From Lyngbya sp. PCC 8106 (GTDB taxonomy: Bacteria > Cyanobacteriota > Cyanobacteriia > Cyanobacteriales > Microcoleaceae), in contig NZ_AAVU01000016.1 of NCBI RefSeq assembly GCF_000169095.1, positions 1 to 64,000 on the forward strand: a DNA stretch of 64,000 nt, in the 5' to 3' direction. Below are positions 18,978 to 27,699 of the stretch, piece after piece. The notes under the pieces were generated by a model, which had not been told where the DNA came from, made no database searches, and saw only the letters and a program-made list of their open reading frames with translations. Position numbers and translations under genes: made by a program. Every line of letters begins with the position of its first letter. The first letter of the stretch is position 1.

Positions 18978-19013
18978 ATTATGGAACTTGGCTCATCAGA
19001 CATTCCCTTTCAC

Positions 19014-19054
19014 TAGACGTCTACCGAGTTCCGAATGTTCCAAAAATTTGGAAC
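19014..19054 (-). promoter_or_regulatory. candidate ECF promoter with palindrome before sigG
   Basis: On the minus strand GGAAC (from 19041 down) is followed after 17 bases by CGTCTA (19019-19014), the classic ECF spacing. The -35 element is one arm of a perfect 8-2-8 palindrome GTTCCAAAAATTTGGAAC (19037-19054). The site lies in the 83-base gap between moaE and sigG. Autoregulation is inferred. Confidence 0.55.
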
Positions 19055-19060
19055 TCAGGT

Positions 19061-19573
19061 TTAGGGTTCACAGTCAGTCTGACAAGCCCCAATACTTACC
19101 CAACTACTTGATCCATCCACCCAATGCTCTTTTTTCCAAATCGGAGCATTGTGTTTGAGGGTATCAATCGCATATTGACAAGCTTCAAACGCTTCACGAC
19201 GATGGGGACAACCGACTGCAACCAATACACTAATTTCCCCAACTTGTAAGCGCCCGATACGATGATGAATCGCAACCTGACTCACCTCTGGCCAGTTTTG
19301 GCGAATTTCAGCCGCTATCCCCTCAAACACTCGTATTGCCATCGGTTGGTAAGCCTGATATTCTAAGGCTTCCACAGCTTGACCCTCGGTATTGTTACGA
19401 ACCATTCCACTCATTACTACCACGGCACCATTAGCAGGTTCATCCACTAATGCGTAAATTTCTTCTATAGACAGAGGGGCTAGAGTAATCGCAAAATGGT
19501 CTGGGGATGAGATCGATTCAGAAGAAGTTTGAATAGTCAGGCTAGAATTAAACATTACTGCTATCGTTAACAT
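19061..19573 (-). CDS. moaE: molybdopterin synthase catalytic subunit MoaE
   Basis: A 170-residue protein; the core from about residue 25 matches MoaE, the large subunit that transfers sulfur from MoaD to precursor Z in molybdenum cofactor synthesis. Motifs seen: GAVVVMSGMVRNNTEG, LEYQAYQPMA, VAIHHRIGRLQVGEISVLVA, then HRREAFEACQYAIDTLKHNA and PIWKKE with the catalytic lysines. The N-terminus is about 20 residues longer than usual; the internal Met at residue 7 is an alternative start. No other moa genes are adjacent. It sits directly upstream of sigG on the same strand. Confidence 0.93.
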   Translation of the reverse strand: MLTIAVMFNSSLTIQTSSESISSPDHFAITLAPLSIEEIYALVDEPANGAVVVMSGMVRNNTEGQAVEALEYQAYQPMAIRVFEGIAAEIRQNWPEVSQVAIHHRIGRLQVGEISVLVAVGCPHRREAFEACQYAIDTLKHNAPIWKKEHWVDGSSSWVSIGACQTDCEP

Positions 19574-19623
19574 CTATCTATCTGTTTTTACACAAATAGC
19601 CTATTGCCACGATAACCGATTAT

Positions 19624-20766
19624 TTATTCGCTGGCTTCCCTATCTGAGTTGAGATCTAAACTGGACTGTTGTTGCACTTGACTTTCTTGTTTAGCGATCG
19701 CTTGATCGGCGATTTCCAGCAATTCCGGGATAGTCACAAACCGATAGCCTTTTTCTTTGAGTTCAGCAATAATATCGGGTAAAGCTTTCACCGTCTCTGA
19801 ACGATTTCCACCACCATCATGCAACAACACAATCCGACCCGGTTTAATCGAACCTAGAACATTACTCTTAATACTAGAAGCTGAACTTCTCCAGTCTTTA
19901 GAATCAGATGACCACATAATATTCACGTAGTCTCGCGTAAAAACGTAATCAACTAAACCGTTATCTTCAACTCCACCCGGTGGACGAAAAATTGTTGTCT
20001 TAACACCGATTAATTCTTCAATTAAATCCGCCGTATCTTCAATCTCTTTAGCGGCAACAGAGCGACTATGTTTGTGATAACGATGATTCCAAGTATGATT
20101 AGCAACGACATGACCATCGGCTGCTACTTTTTTACCAATCTCTTTGTGATTGTTTAACGCTTGACCGACCCAAAAAAATGTCGCTTTAATATTATTTTCT
20201 TTGAGAATATCTAAAATTTGTTCTGTTGTTTTTGGCCAGGGGCCATCATCAAAGGTCAACGCAATCACTTTTTCATCGGTATTAAGATCGACATATTTAA
20301 TTGTTTTTCCTTTGAAACGATCCGGTATAGTATTGTCAAACCGTTGAGCTTTTAGCCGAGTAATTGCGGTTTGTACACCCTCAACCCGTTGAGTCATCGC
20401 TTGTCCGACACTGGGTAATTCTCTCGGATTTATCGCAGATGATGGTACGCTAGGCAAGCTAGACTCTTGACGTTCCTGTTGATTTTTACTCTGGGATGAA
20501 GGATCAGAAGATTGTTCGGGAATAGGGGAGACAGGCGCTTGTTGAGAGGAGTTTTCCTCGGGTTTTTGAGTAGATTCTGGACTAGGCGCAACAATCTCTG
20601 GCGAAGACCGACGAGGTACAGACGGCACCTGAACTTGACGAGTTGTACGCAGATTCAAAGGCAACATTACGCCGATCATAAAACTTCCCACAGCCGAAAT
20701 CAATGCAAAACGAGTGATCCGCTGCTGTTGCTGTTGCTGACGAGTTAAACTCGGGTTTTGTACCAC
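19624..20766 (-). CDS. membrane-anchored polysaccharide deacetylase (NodB family)
   Basis: A 380-residue protein. An N-terminal membrane anchor (about 18-36) is followed by a Pro/Ser/Gln-rich spacer to about 130, then a carbohydrate esterase 4 domain (about 160-350). Motifs: IALTFDDGPWPKTT (catalytic and metal Asp), NHTWNHRYHKHS (metal His pair), IFRPPGGVEDNG, and LLHDGGGNR. These enzymes remove acetyl groups from N-acetylglucosamine in peptidoglycan or exopolysaccharide outside the membrane. A second CE4 gene is at 45932-46846. The spacer suggests reach into the wall. Confidence 0.9.
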   Translation of the reverse strand: MVQNPSLTRQQQQQQRITRFALISAVGSFMIGVMLPLNLRTTRQVQVPSVPRRSSPEIVAPSPESTQKPEENSSQQAPVSPIPEQSSDPSSQSKNQQERQESSLPSVPSSAINPRELPSVGQAMTQRVEGVQTAITRLKAQRFDNTIPDRFKGKTIKYVDLNTDEKVIALTFDDGPWPKTTEQILDILKENNIKATFFWVGQALNNHKEIGKKVAADGHVVANHTWNHRYHKHSRSVAAKEIEDTADLIEELIGVKTTIFRPPGGVEDNGLVDYVFTRDYVNIMWSSDSKDWRSSASSIKSNVLGSIKPGRIVLLHDGGGNRSETVKALPDIIAELKEKGYRFVTIPELLEIADQAIAKQESQVQQQSSLDLNSDREASE

Positions 20767-20985
20767 ACTATTTCTCCTTCACACCTAAAAACTTAACCTC
20801 AAAGATGATTCCTTGATTAAAAACTCAGATTGACCCTGATCCACTCTGAAAAAGTGAATTGACGCTTATATCATATCTTGCCAAAAATGTCAAGCGTTAA
20901 AATTATGTCCTTAGAGGGTTGCGCCAGCAGAAGCAAATTACTTCTCTAAGATATTAGGGCAAATTTGGGTTAATCTGTCAAAATT

Positions 20986-22548
20986 TTATGTTAGTTGAGT
21001 AATTTTCTGGTGATAGAGACGAATAATTTCCTCTGTGACCTGTTTGATGGTCAAGCCATCGGTTTGAATTTCAATTGCATCTGCGGCTTTTCGTAGAGGA
21101 GCAATAGAGCGAGTGCTATCTTTATAATCTCGTTGAGCAATTTCGAGTTCTATCTGTTCGAGACTAATATCTTCCTGGCCCTGCTGTTGGAGTTCAAGTT
21201 GCCGACGCTGAGATCGCTCTTTCACCGAAGCCGTTAGAAAAATCTTCAGTTCCGCATCCGGAAAAACAGAAGTCCCAATATCCCGTCCTTCTGCCACCAC
21301 ACCCCCAGTCCGACCATAAGCTTGTTGCTGCTTCACTAACGACTCGCGCACCACAGATTGAGCCGCAATTGCCGAAACATTTGCCGTCACCTGGGTTGAA
21401 CGAATTTCGGCGGTAACATCCCGACCATTAATACAAATACCAAGATGGTCTGGGTGAGGAATCAATTCAATCTGGCATTGATGAACCAACTCAGCAACAG
21501 CAGGTTCGTCGGAGATCTCAATTCCACTTTCTAGTACCAACCAAGTCACCGCCCGATACATCGCCCCTGTATCCAAAAACAACAAATTCAATTGTTGAGC
21601 AACTTGGCGCGTTACCGTTGATTTCCCCGCTCCGGCTGGCCCATCAATCGCCACAATCGGTTTACGGTTGCGTAAAATCAGATTATCAATCAAACGGGTT
21701 GTATTCACACGGGCTGCTATAGCCAACAGTCCCACCTCCTGAACTTCTGTTAACGGTGTCATTGTATCTGGATCAACAAGCTGTAAATATTCCAACTGAA
21801 CCTCGGGTGTGGTGGCCAGTTCAGCTTGGACTGCCGAGAGTATAGCCGACTGATGATAATTCCCATCTAAAAAAACTTGCTTCCCTTTACACAGAGCGCG
21901 ATAGAGTACCGTTGCCTGAGTTTGTTGTTGAGGGGTCAAATATTGATTGCGAGAACTATAAGCGAGTCCTGAAGCCTCTCTAACAATCGGACAAGCCACA
22001 ATTTCAATCGGCCAGTTGAGATCTCTAACCATGCGTCGAATAATGGCTAACTGTTGAGCATCTTTGCGGCCAAAATAAACACGATGGGGTTCAATAATAT
22101 TAAAAAACTTAGCCACAATCGTCGTCACACCTGGAAAGTGACCGGGACGAGCAGAGCCACACAACACCGAGATCAGATTAGACGGCGGAACAACACTGGT
22201 TTGGGGTTCAGCCTCTAATTCGCGATGATCCGGTTCCGAGATCCCTAAAATTTTCTCTACACTGGGCATAAACACAAGATCAACCCCCGCCTGTTTACAG
22301 AGCAATAAATCGTGATCTACAGAACGGGGATACTGTTTCAAATCCTCCTGCGGCCCAAACTGAAGAGGATTGACAAAAATACTCACCACCACAATTGCAT
22401 TTTCAGCTCTAGCCCGCTCAATCAAACTCAAGTGACCTGGATGTAGACTGCCCATCGTCGGGACAAATCCGATGGTAGCCTGTGGGGTCTTTGAACTCAG
22501 ATGGTTCAGGTCGCAGCGGACTGCTGCAATTGTCGTAAACAGGCGCAT
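20986..22548 (-). CDS. panC-cmk: fused pantothenate synthetase / cytidylate kinase
   Basis: A 520-residue fusion. Residues 1-290 are PanC, condensing pantoate and beta-alanine (GFVPTMGSLHPGHLSLIERA, SIFVNPLQFGPQEDL, GVTTIVAKFFNIIEPHRVYF then GRKDAQQ). Residues 296-520 are CMP kinase (KPIVAIDGPAGAGKSTVTRQ P-loop, LFLDTGAMYRAVTWL, EGRDIGTSVFP, QRDYKDSTRSIAPL). This fusion is characteristic of cyanobacteria and joins coenzyme A and pyrimidine nucleotide synthesis with no obvious metabolic link. The frame is complete. It is transcribed away from rlpA's 3' end, 114 bases downstream of it. Confidence 0.95.
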   Translation of the reverse strand: MRLFTTIAAVRCDLNHLSSKTPQATIGFVPTMGSLHPGHLSLIERARAENAIVVVSIFVNPLQFGPQEDLKQYPRSVDHDLLLCKQAGVDLVFMPSVEKILGISEPDHRELEAEPQTSVVPPSNLISVLCGSARPGHFPGVTTIVAKFFNIIEPHRVYFGRKDAQQLAIIRRMVRDLNWPIEIVACPIVREASGLAYSSRNQYLTPQQQTQATVLYRALCKGKQVFLDGNYHQSAILSAVQAELATTPEVQLEYLQLVDPDTMTPLTEVQEVGLLAIAARVNTTRLIDNLILRNRKPIVAIDGPAGAGKSTVTRQVAQQLNLLFLDTGAMYRAVTWLVLESGIEISDEPAVAELVHQCQIELIPHPDHLGICINGRDVTAEIRSTQVTANVSAIAAQSVVRESLVKQQQAYGRTGGVVAEGRDIGTSVFPDAELKIFLTASVKERSQRRQLELQQQGQEDISLEQIELEIAQRDYKDSTRSIAPLRKAADAIEIQTDGLTIKQVTEEIIRLYHQKITQLT

Positions 22549-22662
22549 GATCTACAGTGAACAGTCTTTATAGTCAACAGTTTACAGTGATCAGTAAACC
22601 GTTTTTTCAGAGAAAAGGGAATAGAGAAGCGTTTTTCTTCTCTCCCTCTGTCCCGAACCCGT

Positions 22663-23721
22663 TTACTGTTGAGGGGCGAGAACTTCAACTTTAACCTGAG
22701 CAACACCACTGCTAATCATACCGATCTCTTGGGCTGCGGCTACTGATAAATCAATAATCCGACCTCCAGAAAATGGCCCGCGATCATTAATCCGCACGAC
22801 TACAGAACGACCATTATTTGTATTGGTGACTCGTACTGCTGTCCCAAATGGTAGGGAACGATGGGCTGCGGTGAGTTCATATTGGTTAAATCGTTCTCCG
22901 TTGGCCGTCAATCGACCGTGAAAACCGGGGCCATACCAGGATGCCAGACCTTCAACGGCTTCCAACACACGGCGATTAAACGCATTTTTAGCGTCATTCA
23001 ATTGATTATTTAAAGGGGATTTGCCTTCGATTTTGCGGAGAGGCGCTGCATAGCCCATTTGTCGCCGAAGTCGGTTTGTTGCTTGTAAGGCGTCTTCTGC
23101 GAGATCTTGGGTTGTGTCGGGCAGAATTGTTTCAGAATCAATGACAACGAGGGTTTGACCTTCGATTTCTATCGTGTAGTTTTGTTGCTCTTGGTTCCAG
23201 CGTACACTGATGCTGTTAGCATCAACTTCGTAGCGGTTCAGTTGATTGAGTTTCGCGGCAACTTCGCTGGCTCGGGAAACCGGATCTTGATTGTCTTGTA
23301 ATGGGCGCTCAGAACTCGGCTTTTTCAGCGATCGCGAAGATTCTGAGACGGTTCCAATTTTAACGAGATTACCTTGATTGGCTGCTTTGACCGGATCTGC
23401 TTTTTCCACAAAGGTCAGAACCGGAATATTTCGCACATATAGGGTTGCTGCTTGGCGATTATTCCACTGATGGGCTTCGATAGTGGCAATCATCGCGCTT
23501 TCTCTATCACTGCCTGAATTAGACTGATATTCTCCCACTTTGACGGCAGTGCTGCCTGTTGCTTGTTTTGTGGTTTCTCCAACAGAGGTTTGAGTCTCCG
23601 TGAGTTTAGATGCTTCTACCTCTGGCAATTGTGGGGATTGTTCGGCGAGACTCGATAAGGAGACGCTAAAACTTGATGCCAACACCATCGCGGTTAAACC
23701 ACTTAAAAGTTTGTGCTTCAT
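22663..23721 (-). CDS. rlpA: RlpA-type septal ring lytic transglycosylase
   Basis: A 352-residue exported protein. It has a signal peptide (1-27, LSGLTAMVLASSFSVSLSSL), a long linker, and a C-terminal double-psi beta-barrel (about 255-345): GLASWYGPGFHGRLTANGER, LTAAHRSLPFGTAVRVTN, VVVRINDRGPF, then IIDLSVAAAQEIGM. RlpA proteins cleave denuded glycan strands at septa. The linker of about 200 residues has an extra beta-strand region (VRWNQEQQNYTIEIEGQTLV). There is no SPOR domain, unlike the E. coli protein, as usual in cyanobacteria. Confidence 0.9.
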   Translation of the reverse strand: MKHKLLSGLTAMVLASSFSVSLSSLAEQSPQLPEVEASKLTETQTSVGETTKQATGSTAVKVGEYQSNSGSDRESAMIATIEAHQWNNRQAATLYVRNIPVLTFVEKADPVKAANQGNLVKIGTVSESSRSLKKPSSERPLQDNQDPVSRASEVAAKLNQLNRYEVDANSISVRWNQEQQNYTIEIEGQTLVVIDSETILPDTTQDLAEDALQATNRLRRQMGYAAPLRKIEGKSPLNNQLNDAKNAFNRRVLEAVEGLASWYGPGFHGRLTANGERFNQYELTAAHRSLPFGTAVRVTNTNNGRSVVVRINDRGPFSGGRIIDLSVAAAQEIGMISSGVAQVKVEVLAPQQ

Positions 23722-24123
23722 ATGCCAATTAACAAAAATAACCTTTGAGTCGAGTTTTCAGGGTTATCCCTAAATGAGTCAACTTTGGAGATCAACTCAT
23801 ACTCGGAACGTGTTCACCTTTGCAAAAGCAACTGCAACACAGTAACACGAACTTTGAATAATCGGAATCAGTATCAGTGATCACTTTTTGCCTTTGAGGT
23901 CAAACTAAACGGTATAGTTTAGCTTAAACTTCCCTTTAGATAGGCATTCTAAGAATTTTTACTTACCTGATTTTGGACTGATAAAATTTTCTGATAGATG
24001 ACAATTGACCTCAAAATCCGTAGATAGACGTAAAAATCAACCATTCAGACCAGATATCTGATCCCTAAACTTGGTAATCTAAACAGTTGAGAACATCAAA
24101 GCGGACAACGGGTAAATAGACAT
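23722..24123. other. intergenic region, 402 bases, divergent rlpA/purM promoters
   Basis: Two genes read away from this spacer. Small dyads are seen: AGTGATCACT (23876-23885) and AAACTA (23902-23907) / TAGTTT (23915-23920). Either could be an operator, but no family consensus is recognised. No open frame with a ribosome site. Confidence 0.4.
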
Positions 24124-25146
24124 ATGGATTATCGAGAAGCAGGTGTCGATGTAGCAGCAGGTCGAGACTTCGTAGACCGTATACGAGACTCATGCCAATC
24201 AACTTATAGACCAGAGGTAATGGGAGGTTTAGGGGGTTTTGGCGGTTGCTTTGAAATTCCTCCCGGCTACAAACATCCAGTATTAGTCTCAGGAACCGAT
24301 GGCGTGGGAACCAAACTCAAACTCGCCACTCAACTCAACTCTCATCGAACCGTTGGTATTGACTTAGTGGCGATGTGCGTCAACGATGTTCTCACCTGCG
24401 GCGCCGAACCCCTCTTTTTTCTGGACTATCTAGCAACCGGAAAACTCAACCCCGAACAACTCGCCCAAGTCGTCGAAGGAATTGCGGGCGGCTGTAAACA
24501 AGCCGGATGTGCCTTAATTGGGGGAGAAACCGCAGAAATGCCGGGATTTTACCCGGTTGGAGAATACGATCTCGCCGGATTTTGTGTCGGAATTGTTGAA
24601 AAAAGCCAAATTCTCAATTCTTCTCAGGTGAAACTGGGGGATGTAGCCATTGGTCTGGCCAGCAGTGGGGTTCATAGTAATGGATTTAGTTTAGTGCGAA
24701 AAATCGTCAGCGATCGCCAACTAAGTTGGTCTGAATGTCCGCCCGAATTTGCAGGTCAATCTTTAGGAGAAGTTTGTTTAACGCCGACTCAAATTTACGT
24801 TAAACCTGTTTTAACGGCTTTACAATCCGAGTTAGAAATTCATGGCATGGCACATATTACCGGAGGCGGTTTACCTGAGAATTTACCCCGTTGTTTAGGC
24901 AAAGATCAATCGATTCAGATCTATCCAAATAGCTGGCCAAATTTACCGATTTTTGAGTGGATTGCTCAAACCGGAAAGGTGAATAAAACCGCCATGTGGG
25001 AAACTTTTAATATGGGCATTGGTTATGTGGTGATTGTGCCACCCGAGCAAGCACAAACAACAATTAAATGGTTTGAATCCTGCCAAATATCAGCTTATAA
25101 AATTGGTGAAGTTATCAGCGGCTCAGGAGATTTAGTAATGGATTAA
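24124..25146 (+). CDS. purM: phosphoribosylformylglycinamidine cyclo-ligase (AIR synthetase)
   Basis: A 340-residue purine biosynthesis enzyme that closes FGAM to AIR using ATP. Motifs: MDYREAGVDVAAGRDFVDRI at the start, VSGTDGVGTKLKLA, the Mg/ATP motif CVNDVLTCGAEPLFFLDYLA, GGETAEMPGFY, and GLASSGVHSNGFSLVRK. The C-terminal HITGGGLPENLPR and MWETFNMGIGYV are also intact. The length is normal. The start at 24124 is the obvious one. Confidence 0.96.
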   Translation: MDYREAGVDVAAGRDFVDRIRDSCQSTYRPEVMGGLGGFGGCFEIPPGYKHPVLVSGTDGVGTKLKLATQLNSHRTVGIDLVAMCVNDVLTCGAEPLFFLDYLATGKLNPEQLAQVVEGIAGGCKQAGCALIGGETAEMPGFYPVGEYDLAGFCVGIVEKSQILNSSQVKLGDVAIGLASSGVHSNGFSLVRKIVSDRQLSWSECPPEFAGQSLGEVCLTPTQIYVKPVLTALQSELEIHGMAHITGGGLPENLPRCLGKDQSIQIYPNSWPNLPIFEWIAQTGKVNKTAMWETFNMGIGYVVIVPPEQAQTTIKWFESCQISAYKIGEVISGSGDLVMD

Positions 25147-25259
25147 AATACCAGAATATATGAGAACAATTTCCAAGTCAATTGAGATAACTTTAAACGA
25201 AGGCAGAAAATAGAAGACAGAAGCCTTGTTAAAATTCTACTCCGGTACTTAGAATTTAT

Positions 25260-25287
25260 TACGGTTTTAAATTACTACGGTTTTAAA
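25260..25287 (+). repeat. 12-base direct repeat abutting the menB start
   Basis: TACGGTTTTAAA occurs perfectly at 25260-25271 and 25276-25287, a 16-base period, ending one base before the menB ATG and occupying the place where a ribosome binding site should be. Confidence 0.5.
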
Positions 25288-25288
25288 A

Positions 25289-26122
25289 ATGTCTATAGAA
25301 TGGCAAACGGCGAAAACTTACGAAGATATTTTGTATCACAAAGCAGATGGGATTGCTAAAATTACGATTAATCGTCCCCATAAACGCAATGCTTTCCGTC
25401 CCGAGACTGTGAATGAACTTTGTCATGCGTTTAGTGATGCTCGCGAAGACACTCAAATTGGGGTGATTTTACTGACTGGAGCGGGGCCACATACGGATGG
25501 TAAATATGCGTTTTGTTCCGGTGGAGATCAGAGTGTGCGCGGAGAAGCAGGATATATTGATAATGCTGGAATTCCTCGTTTAAATGTATTAGATTTACAA
25601 CGATTAATTCGGTCAATGCCGAAAGTTGTGATTGCTTTAGTTGCAGGTTATGCTATTGGTGGGGGTCATGTTTTACATTTAGTTTGTGATCTCACAATTG
25701 CGGCTGATAATGCAATTTTTGGGCAAACTGGGCCGAAGGTTGGGAGTTTTGATGGGGGGTTTGGTGCGAGTTATTTAGCGCGAATTGTCGGTCAGAAAAA
25801 AGCGAGAGAAATTTGGTTTCTCTGTCGTCAATATACGGCGGAACAAGCCTCAGAAATGGGATTGGTTAATTGTGTGGTTCCCGTTGAACAGTTAGAAGCA
25901 GAAGGGGTTCAATGGGCAACCGAAATTTTAGAGAAAAGTCCGATTGCAATTCGCTGTTTAAAAGCGGCATTTAATGCGGATTGTGATGGTCAAGCGGGGT
26001 TACAAGAACTGGCGGGAAATGCCACACTGCTGTATTACATGACCGAACAAGGCGCAGAAGGAAAACAAGCATTTTTGGAAAAACGAAAGCCGAATTTCCG
26101 TCAATATCCTTGGCTTCCTTAG
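25289..26122 (+). CDS. menB: 1,4-dihydroxy-2-naphthoyl-CoA synthase
   Basis: A 277-residue crotonase-fold enzyme that cyclises o-succinylbenzoyl-CoA in phylloquinone (photosystem I) synthesis. Motifs: ITINRPHKRNAFRPETVNEL, FCSGGDQSVRGEAGYI, AGYAIGGGHVLHLVCDLTIA (oxyanion hole), GQTGPKVGSFDGGFGASYLA, and the MenB-specific C-terminus EGKQAFLEKRKPNF. The length matches the family. No Shine-Dalgarno is visible before the ATG. menD of the same pathway lies about 5.4 kb further on the opposite strand. Confidence 0.95.
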   Translation: MSIEWQTAKTYEDILYHKADGIAKITINRPHKRNAFRPETVNELCHAFSDAREDTQIGVILLTGAGPHTDGKYAFCSGGDQSVRGEAGYIDNAGIPRLNVLDLQRLIRSMPKVVIALVAGYAIGGGHVLHLVCDLTIAADNAIFGQTGPKVGSFDGGFGASYLARIVGQKKAREIWFLCRQYTAEQASEMGLVNCVVPVEQLEAEGVQWATEILEKSPIAIRCLKAAFNADCDGQAGLQELAGNATLLYYMTEQGAEGKQAFLEKRKPNFRQYPWLP

Positions 26123-26135
26123 AATTAAAAAATAT

Positions 26136-26258
26136 CAGAAGTTCTTAGCAGAAAATGTTTGCCGGGGTGAAAATTGAGAGTAAATAACCTAAGATGCGGA
26201 CAAATTTGTTTTCTTAAAGTAGAACTTGATTGCAACTCAAACCTGTTAAGAACTTCTG
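26136..26258. repeat. long-loop inverted repeat after menB
   Basis: The arms CAGAAGTTCTTAGCA (26136-26150) and the inverse of 26244-26258 match at 14 of 15 positions, with an 11-base perfect core (AGAAGTTCTTA). The loop of about 93 bases has no open frame. It lies between the convergent menB and a 75-residue gene; a transcript-end structure or small mobile remnant is possible. Confidence 0.45.
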
Positions 26259-26348
26259 CTTCGTAATTGAGACTGATACTTAGTTTTCCGTCATTAGTGA
26301 CTTCGTAAAAAAGAATGATTTAATTCGTAACTGGCTTCACTTCAGAGA

Positions 26349-26576
26349 TTAAACAGCAACGGGAACAGTTTCCGGTAAAGCTTCGGTGGTCTGGGGTAAA
26401 ATGACCATTCTTTGGGCTTCTTCCCAAGACGAAAACGCCAGCATCGCTAAGTTACAAGTTTTCCAACTGCCTTTAACGGGAGCATGAAGCTGGCTACAAT
26501 GTCCACCTCTTCGGCCTTCTGGTGTGTAATGTTGGCAGCAACGACAGTATGAGGTCAAAGTGTGTGGGGCTTCCAT
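26349..26576 (-). CDS. small cysteine-rich hypothetical protein
   Basis: A 75-residue protein. The first 45 residues hold six cysteines in the order CRCC, then HC, then TC, within SYCRCCQHYTPEGRRGGHCS and GSWKTCNLAMLAF. A compact zinc or iron-sulfur site is plausible. The hydrophilic tail is Pro/Val-rich. I recall similar small proteins in other cyanobacteria without function. The start has AGGAGAACCT-type sequence upstream (minus strand), a good ribosome site. Confidence 0.7.
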   Translation of the reverse strand: MEAPHTLTSYCRCCQHYTPEGRRGGHCSQLHAPVKGSWKTCNLAMLAFSSWEEAQRMVILPQTTEALPETVPVAV

Positions 26577-27039
26577 GAGGTTCTCCTGTGTGAATCCATT
26601 TGATACTCTTTATTCTCCTAGATCGAGCCACCTGTATTAATTATCGATCAATCATTATTCCGTCTAAGTTTGAGCGATCCCCAACTCACAACTGAATTTT
26701 ATATTTTTTTAAGATTTGGTTTATAAACAGATACAATTAAACCCTAAAATATTGAGAACTGTAAATAAAGGCGGATTGGCATAACAACAAGCTAAACCAA
26801 ATGGGGATCAAGCTAAACACCTCAAGATACAATACAAATTAGACAATAAAAAGAGGTTTATACATCTGGATTTTGGTATAATAAATGGTCAAGCAAGACC
26901 GAGAAAATCTCTATCCGGGGACAGAGCCAAATCCGGGGATCGGACACTCTCTCAGGTAGAAAGTCAGAGTCGTTTCGGTCAGGGCTGTTTCCCAGAGGAC
27001 GACCCAAAAACCTCAGATCGATGTCCAATCAATCTCAAA
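26577..27039. other. intergenic region, 463 bases
   Basis: The left half is AT-rich, with the promoter region of the cysteine-rich gene. The right half (from about 26877) changes to a markedly GC-richer, repeat-containing sequence described separately as a candidate RNA gene. No open frame is credible. Confidence 0.5.
26889..27010 (+). ncRNA. candidate structured small RNA, unassigned
   Basis: A perfect TATAAT (26877-26882) precedes a GC-richer block with many complementary pieces: GGTC/GACC (26887-26890 / 26897-26900), GACCGA (26897-26902) / TCGGTC (26975-26980), and ACTCT (26946-26950) / AGAGT (26966-26970). It also holds a direct repeat of ATCCGGGGA. CTCTCAGGTAGAAAG-CAGAG resembles the 3' core of glycine riboswitches, but the CCGAAG..GCAA core is missing. 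No gene follows on this strand for 700 bases. Ends are approximate; there is no clear intrinsic terminator. A 6S RNA or an unnamed RNA is equally possible. Confidence 0.3.
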
Positions 27040-27615
27040 CTAGGGATGAAGGCGTTGTTGACTAAAACACATCGCACAAACCGACCAACGCTGCAATTCT
27101 CCGGTCGGGGTTGGACAATGACAACAGGGACATTCAGGTAAAGATTGCGATCGCCGTTGAATCACTTCCGCCCAATTTTGAAAAGCAGTCTCAGGGGTGA
27201 CAGCAGCAGAGGAACCCTCAGACGAGGCGGTAGGAGTCGAAGCCGGAACAATATTTGTAACGGAACTGGGATGGTGTTGAGGCTCGTCACCCAAATCATC
27301 CTCCGATGTTGAATAATGAGATTGACTGTGCCACAGAGCGGTAGAAAACTTGATATCATTCAAAGGATTAGAAAGTCTTTGATTTAACTGTCGAAGCATT
27401 TGCGATCGCCTGAAGGTGAGCTGCTGTGACCAGGTAGCACTCGAAGTCGCAACCCTCAAAACTCCCCGACTGATAGAAATCGGCCGAGTGTGAGCGATCG
27501 CCCGTTGACCGACCACAGTAGTCCAAAGATCAAGAATCGATTGGAGTTGCTGCTGTTCAGGAGTTAACAGCTGAACTTGTAAACAATCTAAAATCTGATT
27601 TAGCGATTGAAACAT
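27040..27615 (-). CDS. DUF721/DciA-like protein with C-terminal zinc ribbon
   Basis: A 191-residue protein. Residues 1-95 form a DUF721 domain (ILDLWTTVVGQRAIAHTRPI, SRGVLRVATSSATWSQQLTF, LLRQLN-type helix); in other bacteria DciA proteins with this domain load the replicative helicase. A Ser/Thr/Pro linker follows. The C-terminus (about 158-191) has CPCCHCP ... CAMCF, i.e. paired CxxC motifs for a zinc site, a feature I do not associate with standard DciA. dnaE lies 5.8 kb away. A replication role is inferred from family only. Confidence 0.75.
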   Translation of the reverse strand: MFQSLNQILDCLQVQLLTPEQQQLQSILDLWTTVVGQRAIAHTRPISISRGVLRVATSSATWSQQLTFRRSQMLRQLNQRLSNPLNDIKFSTALWHSQSHYSTSEDDLGDEPQHHPSSVTNIVPASTPTASSEGSSAAVTPETAFQNWAEVIQRRSQSLPECPCCHCPTPTGELQRWSVCAMCFSQQRLHP

Positions 27616-27699
27616 TAGTAAAAAAACTCAGCCCTAAAGAACTGCTAATTTTAATTTCAAGTCATCATTAACATTAAAAAACAGCGAGGAGTTCCCCGA

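Noticed and set aside
26889..27010. Functional glycine riboswitch
   Set aside because: The CCGAAG..GCAA core and a downstream gene on that strand are missing; kept only as an unassigned RNA candidate.
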